DNA of 64,000 nt from Bradyrhizobium sp. ISRA464 (lineage in GTDB: Bacteria > Pseudomonadota > Alphaproteobacteria > Rhizobiales > Xanthobacteraceae): the NCBI RefSeq assembly GCF_029910095.1, contig NZ_CP094526.1, positions 7,502,001 through 7,566,000 on the forward strand. Reading direction: 5' to 3'. Positions 35,867 to 45,135 of this stretch are shown in pieces (positions within the stretch are counted from its first letter, which is position 1; each line of letters opens with the position of its first letter). Under the pieces are notes generated by a model, which saw only the letters and a list, made by a program, of their open reading frames with translations, ran no database searches and was not told the origin of the DNA. Both the position numbers and the translations under genes were made by a program.

Positions 35867-36640
35867 ATGGCGGACGATCCGAAGCTGTTGGTCGAGAACG
35901 ACGGGCCAGTCATGGTCATCACCATCAATCGTCCGGCGGTCCGCAACGCTCTCGACAACGAGACAGCCGCGGCGCTTGCGAAGGCTCTGCGGGACTTCGA
36001 CCGCGACAGGAGCCAGGCCGTTGCCGTGCTGACCGGCTCGGGCGGGCATTTCTGCGCGGGCGCTGATCTGAAGGAGCTCGCTGCGGGCCGCGAATACAAG
36101 CCATGGGCCGGCGATCCCGACGGCCCATGCCATGGCATTCTGTCGAAGCCCGTCATCGCTGCCGTCGCCGGCTACGCCTGCGCAGGGGGCCTCGGCGTCG
36201 CGCTTAGATGCGATCTCCGCGTCGCCGAGGAGACCGCGACCTTCGCCGTTCTTTCCCGGCGATGGGGCGTCCCGATGAGCGATGGAACGACCGTCCGTCT
36301 ACCGCGTCTCATCGGCGCGGGCCGAGCGCTCGACATGCTTCTGACGGCACGTAAGGTCACCGGCACGGAAGCTCTCGCGATGGGGCTCGCCGACCGCCTC
36401 GTCCCGACGGGCAAGGCCCTGAGCGCCGCCCTCGAGCTCGCGCATCAGATAGCGGCGTTTCCGCAGATCGCGATGCGGGCGGACCGTATGTCGGCCATCC
36501 GCCAGTGGAACCTGTCGGAGAAGGACGCAATCGCTTTGGAGACTGAGCTCTCCGTTGAAGCTCGCGCCAAGGAAGCGAAGGCCGGGGCCGTTCGTTTCAC
36601 CTCCGGGGCCGGTCGCCACGGTCAGGTGGGAAAGAATTGA
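35867..36640 (+). CDS. Crotonase/enoyl-CoA hydratase family protein
   Basis: Protein of 257 residues with the crotonase core: RPAVRNALDNETA, the oxyanion-hole segment GGHFCAGADLKEL and AGYACAGGLGVALRCDLRV. The first catalytic Glu of hydratases is replaced (GGLG), and the second region reads RRWGVPMSDGTTVRLPRLIG, a variant shared with the enzyme at 42.9 kb. It is probably a distinct crotonase subgroup acting on the same CoA-ester pathway as the flanking CoA-transferases. A GGAGG lies upstream of the ATG. Confidence 0.88.
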   Translation: MADDPKLLVENDGPVMVITINRPAVRNALDNETAAALAKALRDFDRDRSQAVAVLTGSGGHFCAGADLKELAAGREYKPWAGDPDGPCHGILSKPVIAAVAGYACAGGLGVALRCDLRVAEETATFAVLSRRWGVPMSDGTTVRLPRLIGAGRALDMLLTARKVTGTEALAMGLADRLVPTGKALSAALELAHQIAAFPQIAMRADRMSAIRQWNLSEKDAIALETELSVEARAKEAKAGAVRFTSGAGRHGQVGKN

Positions 36641-36642
36641 CG

Positions 36643-37656
36643 ATGCGCGCGGTGATAGGACATCGCTTCGGCGGAATCGACGACCTCGTCTACGACGAGA
36701 CCACCTCACCGGCGATCGAGCCCGGTACCATCCGGGTCTCGGTGCGAGCCGCAGGCGTGAGCTTCGCGAACCTCCTGTTCATCGCCGGCAAGCATCAAAA
36801 CCGGCCGAGTATTCCGTTCGTGCCCGGCACCGAGATCGGCGGCGTCGTCAGCGAGATCGCGTCCGACGTCCGGACCGATCTCAAAGTTGGCGACCGCGTC
36901 TGCGCTGGTCTTCCGTCCGGCGGATTCGCCGAGGAAGCGATCGTCGATGCCGCCAATGTTTTCCGTATCCCCGATTCCTTGAGCTTCGAAGGCTCGACGC
37001 TTTTCCCGACCATCTACGCGACTGCTTATGCCGGCCTTAAGTGGCGCGCGAATCTTCAACCCGGCGAGACCTTGCTCGTCCACGGCGCGGCCGGCGCCAG
37101 CGGTTTGGCTGCCGTCGAGGTCGGGCGCGCTTTGGGCGCAACGGTCATCGCGACCGCTGGAGGCGAACGGAAGATCGGAGTGGTGAAGTGGTACGGTGCC
37201 CATCATGCCATCGACTACCTCAGAGGCGGATTCCGAGATCGCGTGCTGGAGATCACCGGCGGCCGCGGCGCTGACGTCGTATTCGATCCGGTGGGCGGCG
37301 ATGTCTTCGACGAGTCCTTGCGCTGCGTCGCCCCGCTCGGGCGGTTGATTCCAATGGGCTTCGCCGCCGGCCGCATTCCGGAGATTCCGGCGAACATCGT
37401 CCTAGTGAAGAACCTGACCGTAATCGGCCTGTACTGGGGATTCTATATGGCATGGGGCAAGTCAAAGGCGAACGCCGCGTTACGCGAGAAGGTCCGCGTC
37501 CTATTCGACGAACTGTTCGTTCTCTACGAAGTCGGCAAGCTGCGCGCGCCCATCGATCGATCCCTGCCTCTCGCGAAGTTCGCGGATGCCATGCGCAGCG
37601 TCGAGAGCCGCGAGGTCATCGGAAAGATCGTCCTGACTCCGGAGAAACGCACATGA
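36643..37656 (+). CDS. NADPH:quinone oxidoreductase-like MDR protein
   Basis: Zinc-free medium-chain reductase of 337 residues: GVSFANLLFIAGKH near the substrate site, VPGTEIGGVV, then the cofactor motif HGAAGASGLAAVEVGRALG and the conserved DVVFDPVGGDVFD. No zinc-ligand Cys or GHE motif is present, unlike the three alcohol dehydrogenases in this window. Likely an NADPH-dependent reductase of quinones or enoyl compounds. The ATG two codons after an in-frame TTG was chosen. Its stop overlaps the next gene's ATG (ATGA). Confidence 0.88.
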   Translation: MRAVIGHRFGGIDDLVYDETTSPAIEPGTIRVSVRAAGVSFANLLFIAGKHQNRPSIPFVPGTEIGGVVSEIASDVRTDLKVGDRVCAGLPSGGFAEEAIVDAANVFRIPDSLSFEGSTLFPTIYATAYAGLKWRANLQPGETLLVHGAAGASGLAAVEVGRALGATVIATAGGERKIGVVKWYGAHHAIDYLRGGFRDRVLEITGGRGADVVFDPVGGDVFDESLRCVAPLGRLIPMGFAAGRIPEIPANIVLVKNLTVIGLYWGFYMAWGKSKANAALREKVRVLFDELFVLYEVGKLRAPIDRSLPLAKFADAMRSVESREVIGKIVLTPEKRT

Positions 37657-38794
37657 GTGAGTCACTGCTACCGAGCCACGAAGCGCCGTTTCGAGGACTG
37701 CGTGTCCTCGATTTCGGCCAAGGCGTCGCCTCTCCTTATGCCGGCTATCTCCTCGCCGCCAACGGCGCCGACGTCATCAAGGTCGAGCCGCCGGAAGGCG
37801 ACTGGTCGCGCCGGCTTGGCACGACCTACGGCAGCCAGTCGGCGCTGTCGGCCGTGTACAACCGTGGCAAACGCAGCCTCGTTCTCGATCTCAAGAAGCC
37901 CGAAGGGATCGAAACCGCGCGCAAGCTCGCCGCCGGCGCCGACGTCATCATCGAAGGATTCCGTCCGGGCGTGATGGACCGCCTCGGCCTTGGCTACAAT
38001 GCCCTCAGCCGCGAGAACCCGCGGCTCATTTATCTCTCGATCAGCGGCTTCGGACAGGAGGGCCCCTACGCACAACGCCCCTGCTCGGACTCTGTCGCTC
38101 AGGCGTTCTCAGGCCTGGTCTCGGTCAACGTCGGAGCCGACGGCATTCCTCATCGCGTCGGAGCTACCATTTCGGACGTCTGCACGGGCCTCTACGGATA
38201 CCAGGCGGTAGCAACTGCGCTGTTCGCCCGCGCCTCCATCTGTAAGGGCCGGCGGATTGACGTTAGCCTATCGCAGTCGACGGCAGCCCTGCTGGGCCAC
38301 AAGCTCGCGGAGCATGTCCTCGAAGGCGGTGCCCCGCGTCTTCTCAACGTTCCGGCCGGCAGCTACCGCACGAGCGACGGCTGGATCATGGTCACCTTGG
38401 TGACCGAAGCGCAGTATGGTCGGCTCTGTTCCGTATTGGAGCGGGACGATCTTGCCACGGATCCAAGGTTCGCCAGTTTCGCCTCCGAGCCGACTGCGCC
38501 GAAGAACTAGCCGGCGAATTACGAAAGGTGTTCCCGAGTGACACCACCGTGTCCTGGCTCTCGCGCCTTCATGCCGCGGATATTATTGCCGACCGCATCT
38601 TGAATCCTTCGGAGTGGATGGCCAACGAGCACGTTCAGACCACGCGCGGCGCATTGCGCACCCAGACCCCGGGCGTAGGCGCGGTATTTGCGGCGCGGAC
38701 GCCCGGAACGATCGTAAACACGGAACTATTGCTATGCCCTGCTCCCGACGTCGGACAGGATTCAAGAGTCATCCTCTCTGACGGCTGGCGTTAG
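37653..38794 (+). pseudogene. Family III CoA-transferase, frameshifted
   Basis: The first frame gives 285 residues of a CaiB/BaiF protein (LRVLDFGQGVASPYAGYLLA, VIKVEPPEGDWSRRLG, catalytic Asp175 in ATISDVCTG) and ends in EPTAPKN and a stop. The next frame continues the family C-terminus: RADCAEELAGELRKVFP, SDTTVSWLSRLHAADI, PGVGAVFAARTPG and CPAPDVGQDSR. The shift lies at about 38470-38495 and one missing base would restore a chain of about 380 residues. Last gene of the operon starting at 33816. Confidence 0.85.
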
Positions 38795-39379
38795 AACAGC
38801 GGAAGCAAGGCCGAGAGGATCCGACCAGGATGGCCCGATCGCGAGAATATTGCACGCGCGATAGGCTCGCCGCAGGAAGGGGTGGTCCGTGAACAATTGA
38901 GAAGCCATAGAGCGAGAGTCGATTTTCCGGACGAAATTGGTTTTGAGATTGCAGTCTTTCGGGGTTTGAAGCTGCGGCCAAGGTCTCCGCACCCCTCGGC
39001 CACAATCTTCGCCTCTTCCTCACCTGGTTGACCCATTTGCTGTGCGTTGTCCTGCTCGCCCCATAGGGAGCGATCGCCGCCGCGGCGGCATTCAGAGGGG
39101 CTTAACGGACGACGAGGGAGCGAGACTGAATTGTCTTAGGGGGGCAGCTCTGGCGCCGTCTGCTTGATCGAACTTTCGAATGGACTTGGGCCGGGTATCG
39201 AAGATTAGCGCTGGCTTGGTGAACGCGGTTATTCCCACGCCCGCGACGTGCGCACTAGCACTCATGCGCTCTCTCCTTCTGCAATGTTCATGGGGGGCGC
39301 AAACCACACGCCAATCGGCGAAAGTGAGGGAATACTCATCTGGGATCCGACTCTGACAGCCGGCTGTATCGCACATGGT
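38795..39379. other. Spacer without recognisable gene
   Basis: About 585 bases between convergent pseudogenes. Open frames here are short, overlap on both strands and show no known domain. Possibly eroded coding sequence; nothing specific can be supported. Confidence 0.5.
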
Positions 39380-40507
39380 TCATGACTTCGCGCTCTGGAG
39401 ATATTCCTTGCGCGCAACGACAACCTTTGGTGTGTTCTCCAGAAATGCCACATGGGCGTCTTGCCAGGGCGCGACGCGAGTCGTCACCCTGCCGGGGTGC
39501 AGTTTTCCGTCGCAGGCCAGCCCGAGCACCTCGTGGATACAAGGAGGGGCGCTTATTCGTCCGGTCACGAAGCGGATGCCCTTGCCGTACATGGCCAATA
39601 AAGGGATCGGTACGTGACGAGAAAAATAGATTGCCACGCTGGTACACGTGCCGCCGCTTGCGGTAGCCTGGATCGTACGTTGCAGATCGGGCACATGGCC
39701 GCTGGCATCCACGGTGATGAAATAGCGGTCCTTGGGATCCCATTCGTCTTTGCGAAGAGCGGTGGCGCCAAGGCTCGCCGCCACGCGGCGCGCTTCTTCA
39801 TCGTCATCGACCAAGGTGACTCGACGGGCTCCCAAGGCCAACGCCGAAGCAATTGCGTAGAGTCCGACTGAGCGACCCATGCCACCGACAATCAGGACCC
39901 GCTCACCGGGATGGCGCTGCTAAGGTTCGGCTACTGCGCGATAGCCGTCCGGAGCGTTGTCGGCAACGCTCGCTAGGCTGACTGGCTCCAGCCCCTGCGG
40001 CACAGGAATGAGCATGTGGTTGGCGAAGGGCACTCGCACACAGTCGTTGAGTACCCCGCCCCACTGCAAACCGCCAACCTCGGCCAACCCGTAGGCGGAA
40101 CGTAACGGGACGGATTCGCAGGCGCTGGTCAAGCCAACCCTGCACATGGCACAACGGCCGCAGGAGATCTGAAAAGGCACGATCACCAGTTGCCCCGGCT
40201 TTGCAGAAGTCACGTCCTTGCCAACTTCCAGGACCTCCGCGACGCATTCGTGGCCAAGCGGATATGGCCCTGCAAACGGTGCCTTCTTAAAGATGAGATT
40301 CTGACCGAGCGTGCGCGGTAATCGATTGCGCAAGAAGTGCCTAAATGCTCCCCGGAACGGCGCAGTCCCCTGAAAAACTGCGTAATCCAGGTCGCACCGA
40401 GCGACCACTACGGGGCGTACTAGCGCATCGTCCGGCTCAAGCAGTTCAGGCATTTGTATCTCGTCCCAGGCGAGTTTGCCGGGCTCGATGAACATGAGTT
40501 GACGCAT
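39380..40507 (-). pseudogene. Zinc-dependent alcohol dehydrogenase with internal amber codon
   Basis: Third member of the MRQL-type dehydrogenase subfamily. The frame is continuous over 375 codons except for TAG at codon 196 (39920-39922), in GYRAVAEP-stop-QRHPGERVLIVGG, just before the Rossmann motif GMGRSVGLYA. Zinc ligands Cys38 and the GHE and CGRCAMC segments are intact. A single CAG-to-TAG change would explain it. A product stopped at 195 residues would lack the cofactor domain. Promoter copy 3 lies about 210 bases upstream. Confidence 0.85.
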
Positions 40508-40716
40508 ACGAGATCTCTCCTAGTGATGATTTGAAGAAGTGAAAGTGCGGGATGGGCAATGAACTCGAGTTCACGCCATGATGGGAAGGTCGCGCTTGGA
40601 ATTCGGGGGCGCAGCTGGTTCTTCGCGGTTCATCACGCGGGCCCTAGTGCTGACTTAGTCCGGCGGATAGTCGCCATCCCGCTGCTTATGTGCTCGCGAC
40701 TGCTTGCGTTATAGAC

Positions 40717-40769
40717 CGAATAGTCAGCGCTCTTTGCATCAGCAAGAGAACTTTCCTCACGAGGAGTGA
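40717..40769 (-). promoter_or_regulatory. LysR-type promoter, copy 3 (amber-stopped dehydrogenase)
   Basis: Minus-strand order: TCAC-N5-GTGA (40757-40769), GCAAGAGAA block, -35-like TTGCTG (40740-40745), 17-bp spacer, -10-like TATTCG (40717-40722). The bases around the -10 (GCTGACTATTCGG) are identical to copy 4. Farther upstream, ACCCAAATA and neighbouring blocks are also shared with copy 4. Confidence 0.74.
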
Positions 40770-41062
40770 AGGCTTCTCTCTTATTCTCCCATCCAGCGTC
40801 CCTTGATTTCCCTCTCCTGTACCCAAATAGCCGTCTAGCTGCTTGCGATCCCTCCTGCGCGTCTCGAACGACGCGAATAGCTGGGAATGGACTGGCTGGC
40901 GTTGACAAGATCTAGTTGCTGATGCATCGGTTTAGGCGTCTCATCGGTGTCGTGAGTTGATTTTTCTGGCGTGGCGTGGGCCAAATTTCATGTTGAGGCC
41001 ACCCGACTTCTTGCTGGTAAGTGCGCGAGCAGCGCTGAGGCCCGAACCGGGGAGCACTGTTT

Positions 41063-41485
41063 ATGGAAACGGACATTATCGGTGAGTGGAAAGGACTCGA
41101 CAAGGTAAGTCCTTATATCGGCCGTATCGGATCCGTCCTTATGAGACTCCAAGACGAGGGTATCGAGATCGGCCTCGAACTCACTAAGGAGCACTGCAAC
41201 GCACGTGGGACGGTTCACGGAGGTCTGATCGCAAGCCTTTCCGATATTGCGCTGGGCCATAACATAGCAGCCGCATCTCGGGGTAAGCAGGGTTACGTTA
41301 CTGTTGCCCTAAACATCAATTATATATCGACCGCCAGCCCGGGAGATTTTCTGCGGGTGCGCGTCGACTCGATAAAGGCGGGCACGTCTGTTGGATTCGC
41401 AAGAGGCAAGGTCTTCGTGGGCGAGCGCGTAATCTCCGAAATCAACGGTGTCTTCGCGGCAACGCGCAAATCAGATCCCTCTTAG
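41063..41485 (+). CDS. PaaI-type hotdog thioesterase
   Basis: Single hotdog domain of 140 residues. ARGTVHGGLIASLSDIALGHN is the PaaI signature, with the HGG turn and the downstream Asp that acts as catalytic acid/base in this group, and ALNINYISTASPGDFLRV the central strand. GGGGAG precedes the ATG. Likely hydrolyses stalled or non-metabolisable aryl/acyl-CoA esters and frees CoA. Confidence 0.9.
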   Translation: METDIIGEWKGLDKVSPYIGRIGSVLMRLQDEGIEIGLELTKEHCNARGTVHGGLIASLSDIALGHNIAAASRGKQGYVTVALNINYISTASPGDFLRVRVDSIKAGTSVGFARGKVFVGERVISEINGVFAATRKSDPS

Positions 41486-41523
41486 TTTAAGATATGCCAT
41501 GGCCGCCGTGACAGCCCGACAAG

Positions 41524-42573
41524 CTAACCGATGCGCCAAGCCCAAAATGCGTCCCCTCGGTCGCGGCGCTCGATCACGTCGAAGCGCATGAAGCGGTCGT
41601 GCGCGAGCGCCAATCCGATCCAGAGTTCATTGCAGGCATCGAATACAGCAGGCGAAAGATTTTCGCGCCCTGTCATCAATCGCCAGGAAGTTTGCCGCAC
41701 GCAAGCCGTCGATCCTTGTATCTCGATTACAGCATCATCTCCCTGACCAACCGCCAAGCGAGTAAAGGCTTTTGCGAATCCTAGAGGACCTGGCTCGACG
41801 CCCCCCAGCAGCGAGGCAACATCATCGTACATGTGCATACCGACAAGGCGCGCCGCAGCCTTGGCATAGTGGCCTCCCATGTCGGGGCCTAAGCGCTCGA
41901 CAGCGACGGGAACGATAGCGCTGATGTAAGTGCCTGCATAGTTGCGTAGCGACTTTTGCCTTTTTCCCTCCGTGAGTTTAACTTCCGGCAACTCGGGAGC
42001 ATCCTCGATGCGGAATCGGGGACACCGCTCGCCAGGCGAGTATATTAGTAGTTCATTCGGCGACAGATTACGGTCGTATTCCTTGTAGTAACCTTCGAGA
42101 CCTGGCTGCCCATCGACGGTTTGCCCTGTACAGACGAAACCAAGACGGGGATTCTTCAGTGCGGGACCATTGTTGCCATGCCAGCCGGCCAGCATGGCCC
42201 GAGACACTTCCGAAGGAATGCCACAGATGGCTGTCCCCCACCAAATCCAGCGCGGTGGCGGATATCGAATCCAAGCCTTCTGATCGTTCTCATACACGTA
42301 CTCAACCTTCACCCCGCCGACACGGTTGACGATATAGTTATACTGAGCACTCGCCACGGCATGCGGCAAATGCTCAAGGCCGAGCCTCTTCAGGGCGGGC
42401 AGAAAGTTCGCTTGCTGCTGGCGCCGGAACATATGAAAGACAAGATCGGCGGCACTGGAGGAGCCGGCACGGGAACTGATCGTCAGGATGAGGCCCGTCA
42501 GGTACGAGTGATATAGCCGCTCCAATGCACGGTAGGCAGGTATATCGTCCGCGGCTGCATCTCCATTTCTCAA
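41524..42573 (-). CDS. Conserved protein of unknown function (intact copy)
   Basis: Protein of 349 residues that I could not assign to a known family. Visible features: an N-terminal helical part (YRALERLYHSYLTGLILTIS, FHMFRRQQQANFLPALKRLG), a striking YPPPRWIWWGTAICGIPSEV segment, then GFVCTGQTVDGQPGLEGYYKE, YSPGERCPRF and a C-terminal VRQTSWRLM. No signal peptide or membrane helix. Start is TTG with AAGGAGGT, as in its disrupted paralogue at 30.2-33.1 kb. Both copies sit among CoA-ester genes (here PaaI thioesterase and crotonase; there a tetR operon next to a CoA-transferase), which suggests a part in the same catabolism. Confidence 0.7.
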   Translation of the reverse strand: MRNGDAAADDIPAYRALERLYHSYLTGLILTISSRAGSSSAADLVFHMFRRQQQANFLPALKRLGLEHLPHAVASAQYNYIVNRVGGVKVEYVYENDQKAWIRYPPPRWIWWGTAICGIPSEVSRAMLAGWHGNNGPALKNPRLGFVCTGQTVDGQPGLEGYYKEYDRNLSPNELLIYSPGERCPRFRIEDAPELPEVKLTEGKRQKSLRNYAGTYISAIVPVAVERLGPDMGGHYAKAAARLVGMHMYDDVASLLGGVEPGPLGFAKAFTRLAVGQGDDAVIEIQGSTACVRQTSWRLMTGRENLSPAVFDACNELWIGLALAHDRFMRFDVIERRDRGDAFWAWRIG

Positions 42574-42879
42574 TGATACCTCCTTGTGGCGTGAGCCACG
42601 GTGTTTTTTATCTTCTCGATGTCTACCGTTTCGAGAGCTGGTCCTACGCCAACCCCGAGCTGGCTTGCCGGCGTGGCGATCAAAGACTCGGAAACCGCGA
42701 TGTGGGACGGCTCCATCGGGCCGTCACCCTCACCATCCCGATTCGGCCCGTCCGCGCGTGTGCGCGGTCGTTGGGTAGAGTCATATCAGCGCCAGCACAG
42801 AACACGCCGTGTCTCTCCGTTTCACGCTTACCCCTCCACAGCAGAAGAGCCGTCACCTTGCGGACGGATGCAAATCGAC
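42574..42879. other. Spacer without recognisable gene
   Basis: About 300 bases between two minus-strand genes. Nothing beyond the AAGGAGGT ribosome site of the upstream-lying gene was recognised. Confidence 0.5.
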
Positions 42880-43686
42880 TCAGCCGGTCCCGCCCTCATT
42901 GCCAAACGCACCGTGACGCCCGATGCCCGACGCGAAGCGTGTCGCGCCGGACAGCGATTCGCCCGAGGCGATCACCTCGAGGCCGCCGCGCATCTCGCTC
43001 TTGATCGCGTCCTCTTCCTCGAGATCCCATTGCCGCAGCGCCGACAGACGGTCAGCGCGCAGGCACGTCTGCGGGAACCGAGCGATGTCTTTGGCAAGCG
43101 CGATCGCGTGCGCACGAGCTTCGCCCTTCGGCACCAGCCGGTTCGCCAGCCCTATGCGCTGCGCCTCTGCGCCGTCCACAGGACGTCCAGTGAGGATCAA
43201 GTCGATGGCCTGCGAATGGCCGATCAGCCGCGGCAGGCGGATGGTGCCGAGATCGATCAGCGGCACGCCAAAGCGGCGGCAGAAGATACCGAAGGTCGCG
43301 TCCGCGGCGACCACGCGCATGTCGGCCCATAGCGCGAGCTCCATGCCGCCGGCGACCGCGAAGCCCTCGACCGCCGCGATGACGGGCTTCGAGAGCCGCA
43401 GCCGGCTCGGTCCCATTGGAGCTATTGTGTTGTGGCCGCCGATCTCGCGCTTCTTGTTGGGATCGCCGGTCGCCACCGCCTTCAGATCCGCGCCGGCACA
43501 AAAATAGCCGCCGGTGCCGGTGAACACCGCGACCGATGCACTTGCGTCGGCATCGAACGCTAAGAACGCATCGTACAGCTTGCGCGCGGTGGCGCCGTCA
43601 ACCGCGTTGCGGCAATGCGGCCGGTTGATGGAGATGATGGTGATGGCACCATCGCGGTCGACGAGCACGCTGTCAGTCTCGGACAT
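42880..43686 (-). CDS. Crotonase/enoyl-CoA hydratase family protein
   Basis: Protein of 268 residues: RPHCRNAVDGATARKLYDAF, the oxyanion-hole segment GGYFCAGADLKAV and EGFAVAGGMELALWADMRV, which keeps the first catalytic Glu. The second region, RRFGVPLIDLGTIRLPRLIG, is like that of the crotonase at 35.9 kb rather than classical hydratases. The frame is open 41 codons further, but ATG 43686 has AAGGAG and gives the family start. Likely acts in the same CoA-ester pathway. Confidence 0.88.
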   Translation of the reverse strand: MSETDSVLVDRDGAITIISINRPHCRNAVDGATARKLYDAFLAFDADASASVAVFTGTGGYFCAGADLKAVATGDPNKKREIGGHNTIAPMGPSRLRLSKPVIAAVEGFAVAGGMELALWADMRVVAADATFGIFCRRFGVPLIDLGTIRLPRLIGHSQAIDLILTGRPVDGAEAQRIGLANRLVPKGEARAHAIALAKDIARFPQTCLRADRLSALRQWDLEEEDAIKSEMRGGLEVIASGESLSGATRFASGIGRHGAFGNEGGTG

Positions 43687-44170
43687 GGAACACTCCTTGG
43701 GACAGTTTTGGAACAGCAAGCGTTTGCGGTCGTAAGGTGCAAATGCGAACGGCAATCCGAATGATCGAATCACCAACGCCTGACTGGCTACCTTCTGACC
43801 TTCCTGCATTCACGAGCGCATTCGGCAGCTCAGAGAGCTTCGATGATAGAGTCCCTGAACACGACCTCCTTGGGATGGTACGGATCGAGCTTGAACGTCC
43901 CCGCCTCCATCGCTTCCGCGGCGTCTCCCGTCCTGGAGCCGTTGTCGTCCCCGTCTCGCTCAAAAGCGTACCCTACCCAGCATGCGCACGGGTTGGAACG
44001 CGCACGGGCACATTCCAGCATCACTTTACTCAGGACCATCCGGTGCAACGCGTGGTGGCGCTTGGACACTCCGACTAGACATTCTGCCGCTGTCCCGTTC
44101 TGTTCTCGAGCTCAATCGAGGGTGCTGCTGTGTTCACGATTCCCATGGGTTAAATGTGCGCTAGGCTCGG
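43687..44170. other. Probable gene debris
   Basis: A minus-strand frame at 43830-44069 contains HRMVLSKVMLE, loosely like the helix near the end of the 27-kb crotonase ([11 protein letters not shown]), but the rest does not follow. It may be a rearranged remnant; no gene is called. Confidence 0.3.
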
Positions 44171-44644
44171 TCAAACGACGACGGGCTCAGCAAAGTACGA
44201 GACAGCGAGCCACTCAGCGATCAGAGCCGGCTTATCTGCTCCTTCGATTTCGATTGATACTTCCGATCTGATGAGAAACTCCTTGGGGCCGCGTGACGTC
44301 ACATCAAGCAGCTTGAAATGGGCACGCACCCGACTGCCCGTGGGCACCGGCGTCACGAATCGAATCTTATCAAACCCGTAGTTGACGCCCATGACCCTTC
44401 CATTGAGCGATGGCAGCGCATCACCCGCCATCGTCACCAAGAGTGAAAGCGTAAGAAAGCCATGAACTACCGTTCCTTTAAACGGAGTTTGAGCGGCTTT
44501 CTCCGGATCGACATGGATGAATTGCCAGTCCTCAGTTACCGCGGCGAACTCATTGATGCGCTTCTGGTCGATTACGAACCACCGTGAGGTGCCGACCGGT
44601 TGGCCCTTGCGTCGCGCGTATTCTTTAAGCTCAATGCTTGTCAT
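44171..44644 (-). CDS. MaoC-like (R)-specific enoyl-CoA hydratase
   Basis: Single hotdog MaoC dehydratase of 157 residues. The hydratase-2 dyad is present in VTEDWQFIHVDPEKA (Asp39, His44), followed by the conserved GTVVHGFLTLSLL. GGGGGCG precedes the chosen ATG; the longer frame up to 44764 runs into the promoter. It hydrates 2-enoyl-CoA to (R)-3-hydroxyacyl-CoA. Promoter copy 4 drives it, so it belongs to the same putative LysR regulon as the dehydrogenases and MFS gene. Confidence 0.9.
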   Translation of the reverse strand: MTSIELKEYARRKGQPVGTSRWFVIDQKRINEFAAVTEDWQFIHVDPEKAAQTPFKGTVVHGFLTLSLLVTMAGDALPSLNGRVMGVNYGFDKIRFVTPVPTGSRVRAHFKLLDVTSRGPKEFLIRSEVSIEIEGADKPALIAEWLAVSYFAEPVVV

Positions 44645-44779
44645 AGATCGCCCCCGACTCGCGTCTGACTTGGTAGAATGACGTGCCCGCTGGTTCGGGG
44701 CGCGCCGACTTGCGGCTGGTAATCCCTCGACGGTGACCATCCAGTCGGCCTCCGTGCCTGACAACCGCTTGCGCTAAAC

Positions 44780-44832
44780 CGAATAGTCAGCGCGCCTTGG
44801 ATCAACAAGAGAACATTCCTCACCGAAAGTGA
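44780..44832 (-). promoter_or_regulatory. LysR-type promoter, copy 4 (MaoC gene)
   Basis: Minus-strand order: TCAC-N5-GTGA (44820-44832), AACAAGAGAA block, -35-like TTGTTG (44803-44808), 17-bp spacer, -10-like TATTCG (44780-44785). The box centre would be about 53 bp before the expected start of transcription, where LysR recognition sites usually lie or slightly closer. Confidence 0.75.
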
Positions 44833-44929
44833 AGATCCGTCACTTTTCTCAGATGCGAGACAGCCTTGAATTATCGCTCCTCGACCCAAATACGTCCGTC
44901 GTTTGGGCGTAGCGTAAGCCGCCAGCCTA

Positions 44930-45135
44930 CCTCCAACAGCAGTTAGAACGGGACTTTTGAATCACAACGAACCGACGTGAGCTGTTAATTTTGTGCCCGC
45001 TCCATTTGATACTGCACCTTGCCCAAGTGAAACGGCGAACATGTTGTCGCGCCGTGGGAGGACAAGCCGCTTTCATATCCGGGCCTGCGCGGATAAGGGG
45101 ATCGACGCCACACGTGACGGCAAAGTCCCCGCTCA
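44930..45135 (-). pseudogene. Degraded C-terminal fragment of a LysR gene
   Basis: Nucleotide-level likeness to the end of the lysR gene at 22.8-23.8 kb: VDPLIRAGPDMK against AMDPLIRARPGFGK, then frameshifted sequence that still follows the DNA of the original (TTTCATTTGG/TTTCACTTGG-like blocks, ACCGACGTGAG against ACCGATGTGAG). Only about 65 codons remain. It sits just upstream of promoter copy 4, the same order as intact lysR and promoter copy 2. Confidence 0.72.

Noticed and set aside
43830..44069. Small minus-strand frame as a crotonase C-terminus
   Set aside because: Only one short helix-like stretch resembles a crotonase and the remainder does not follow, so no gene was called.
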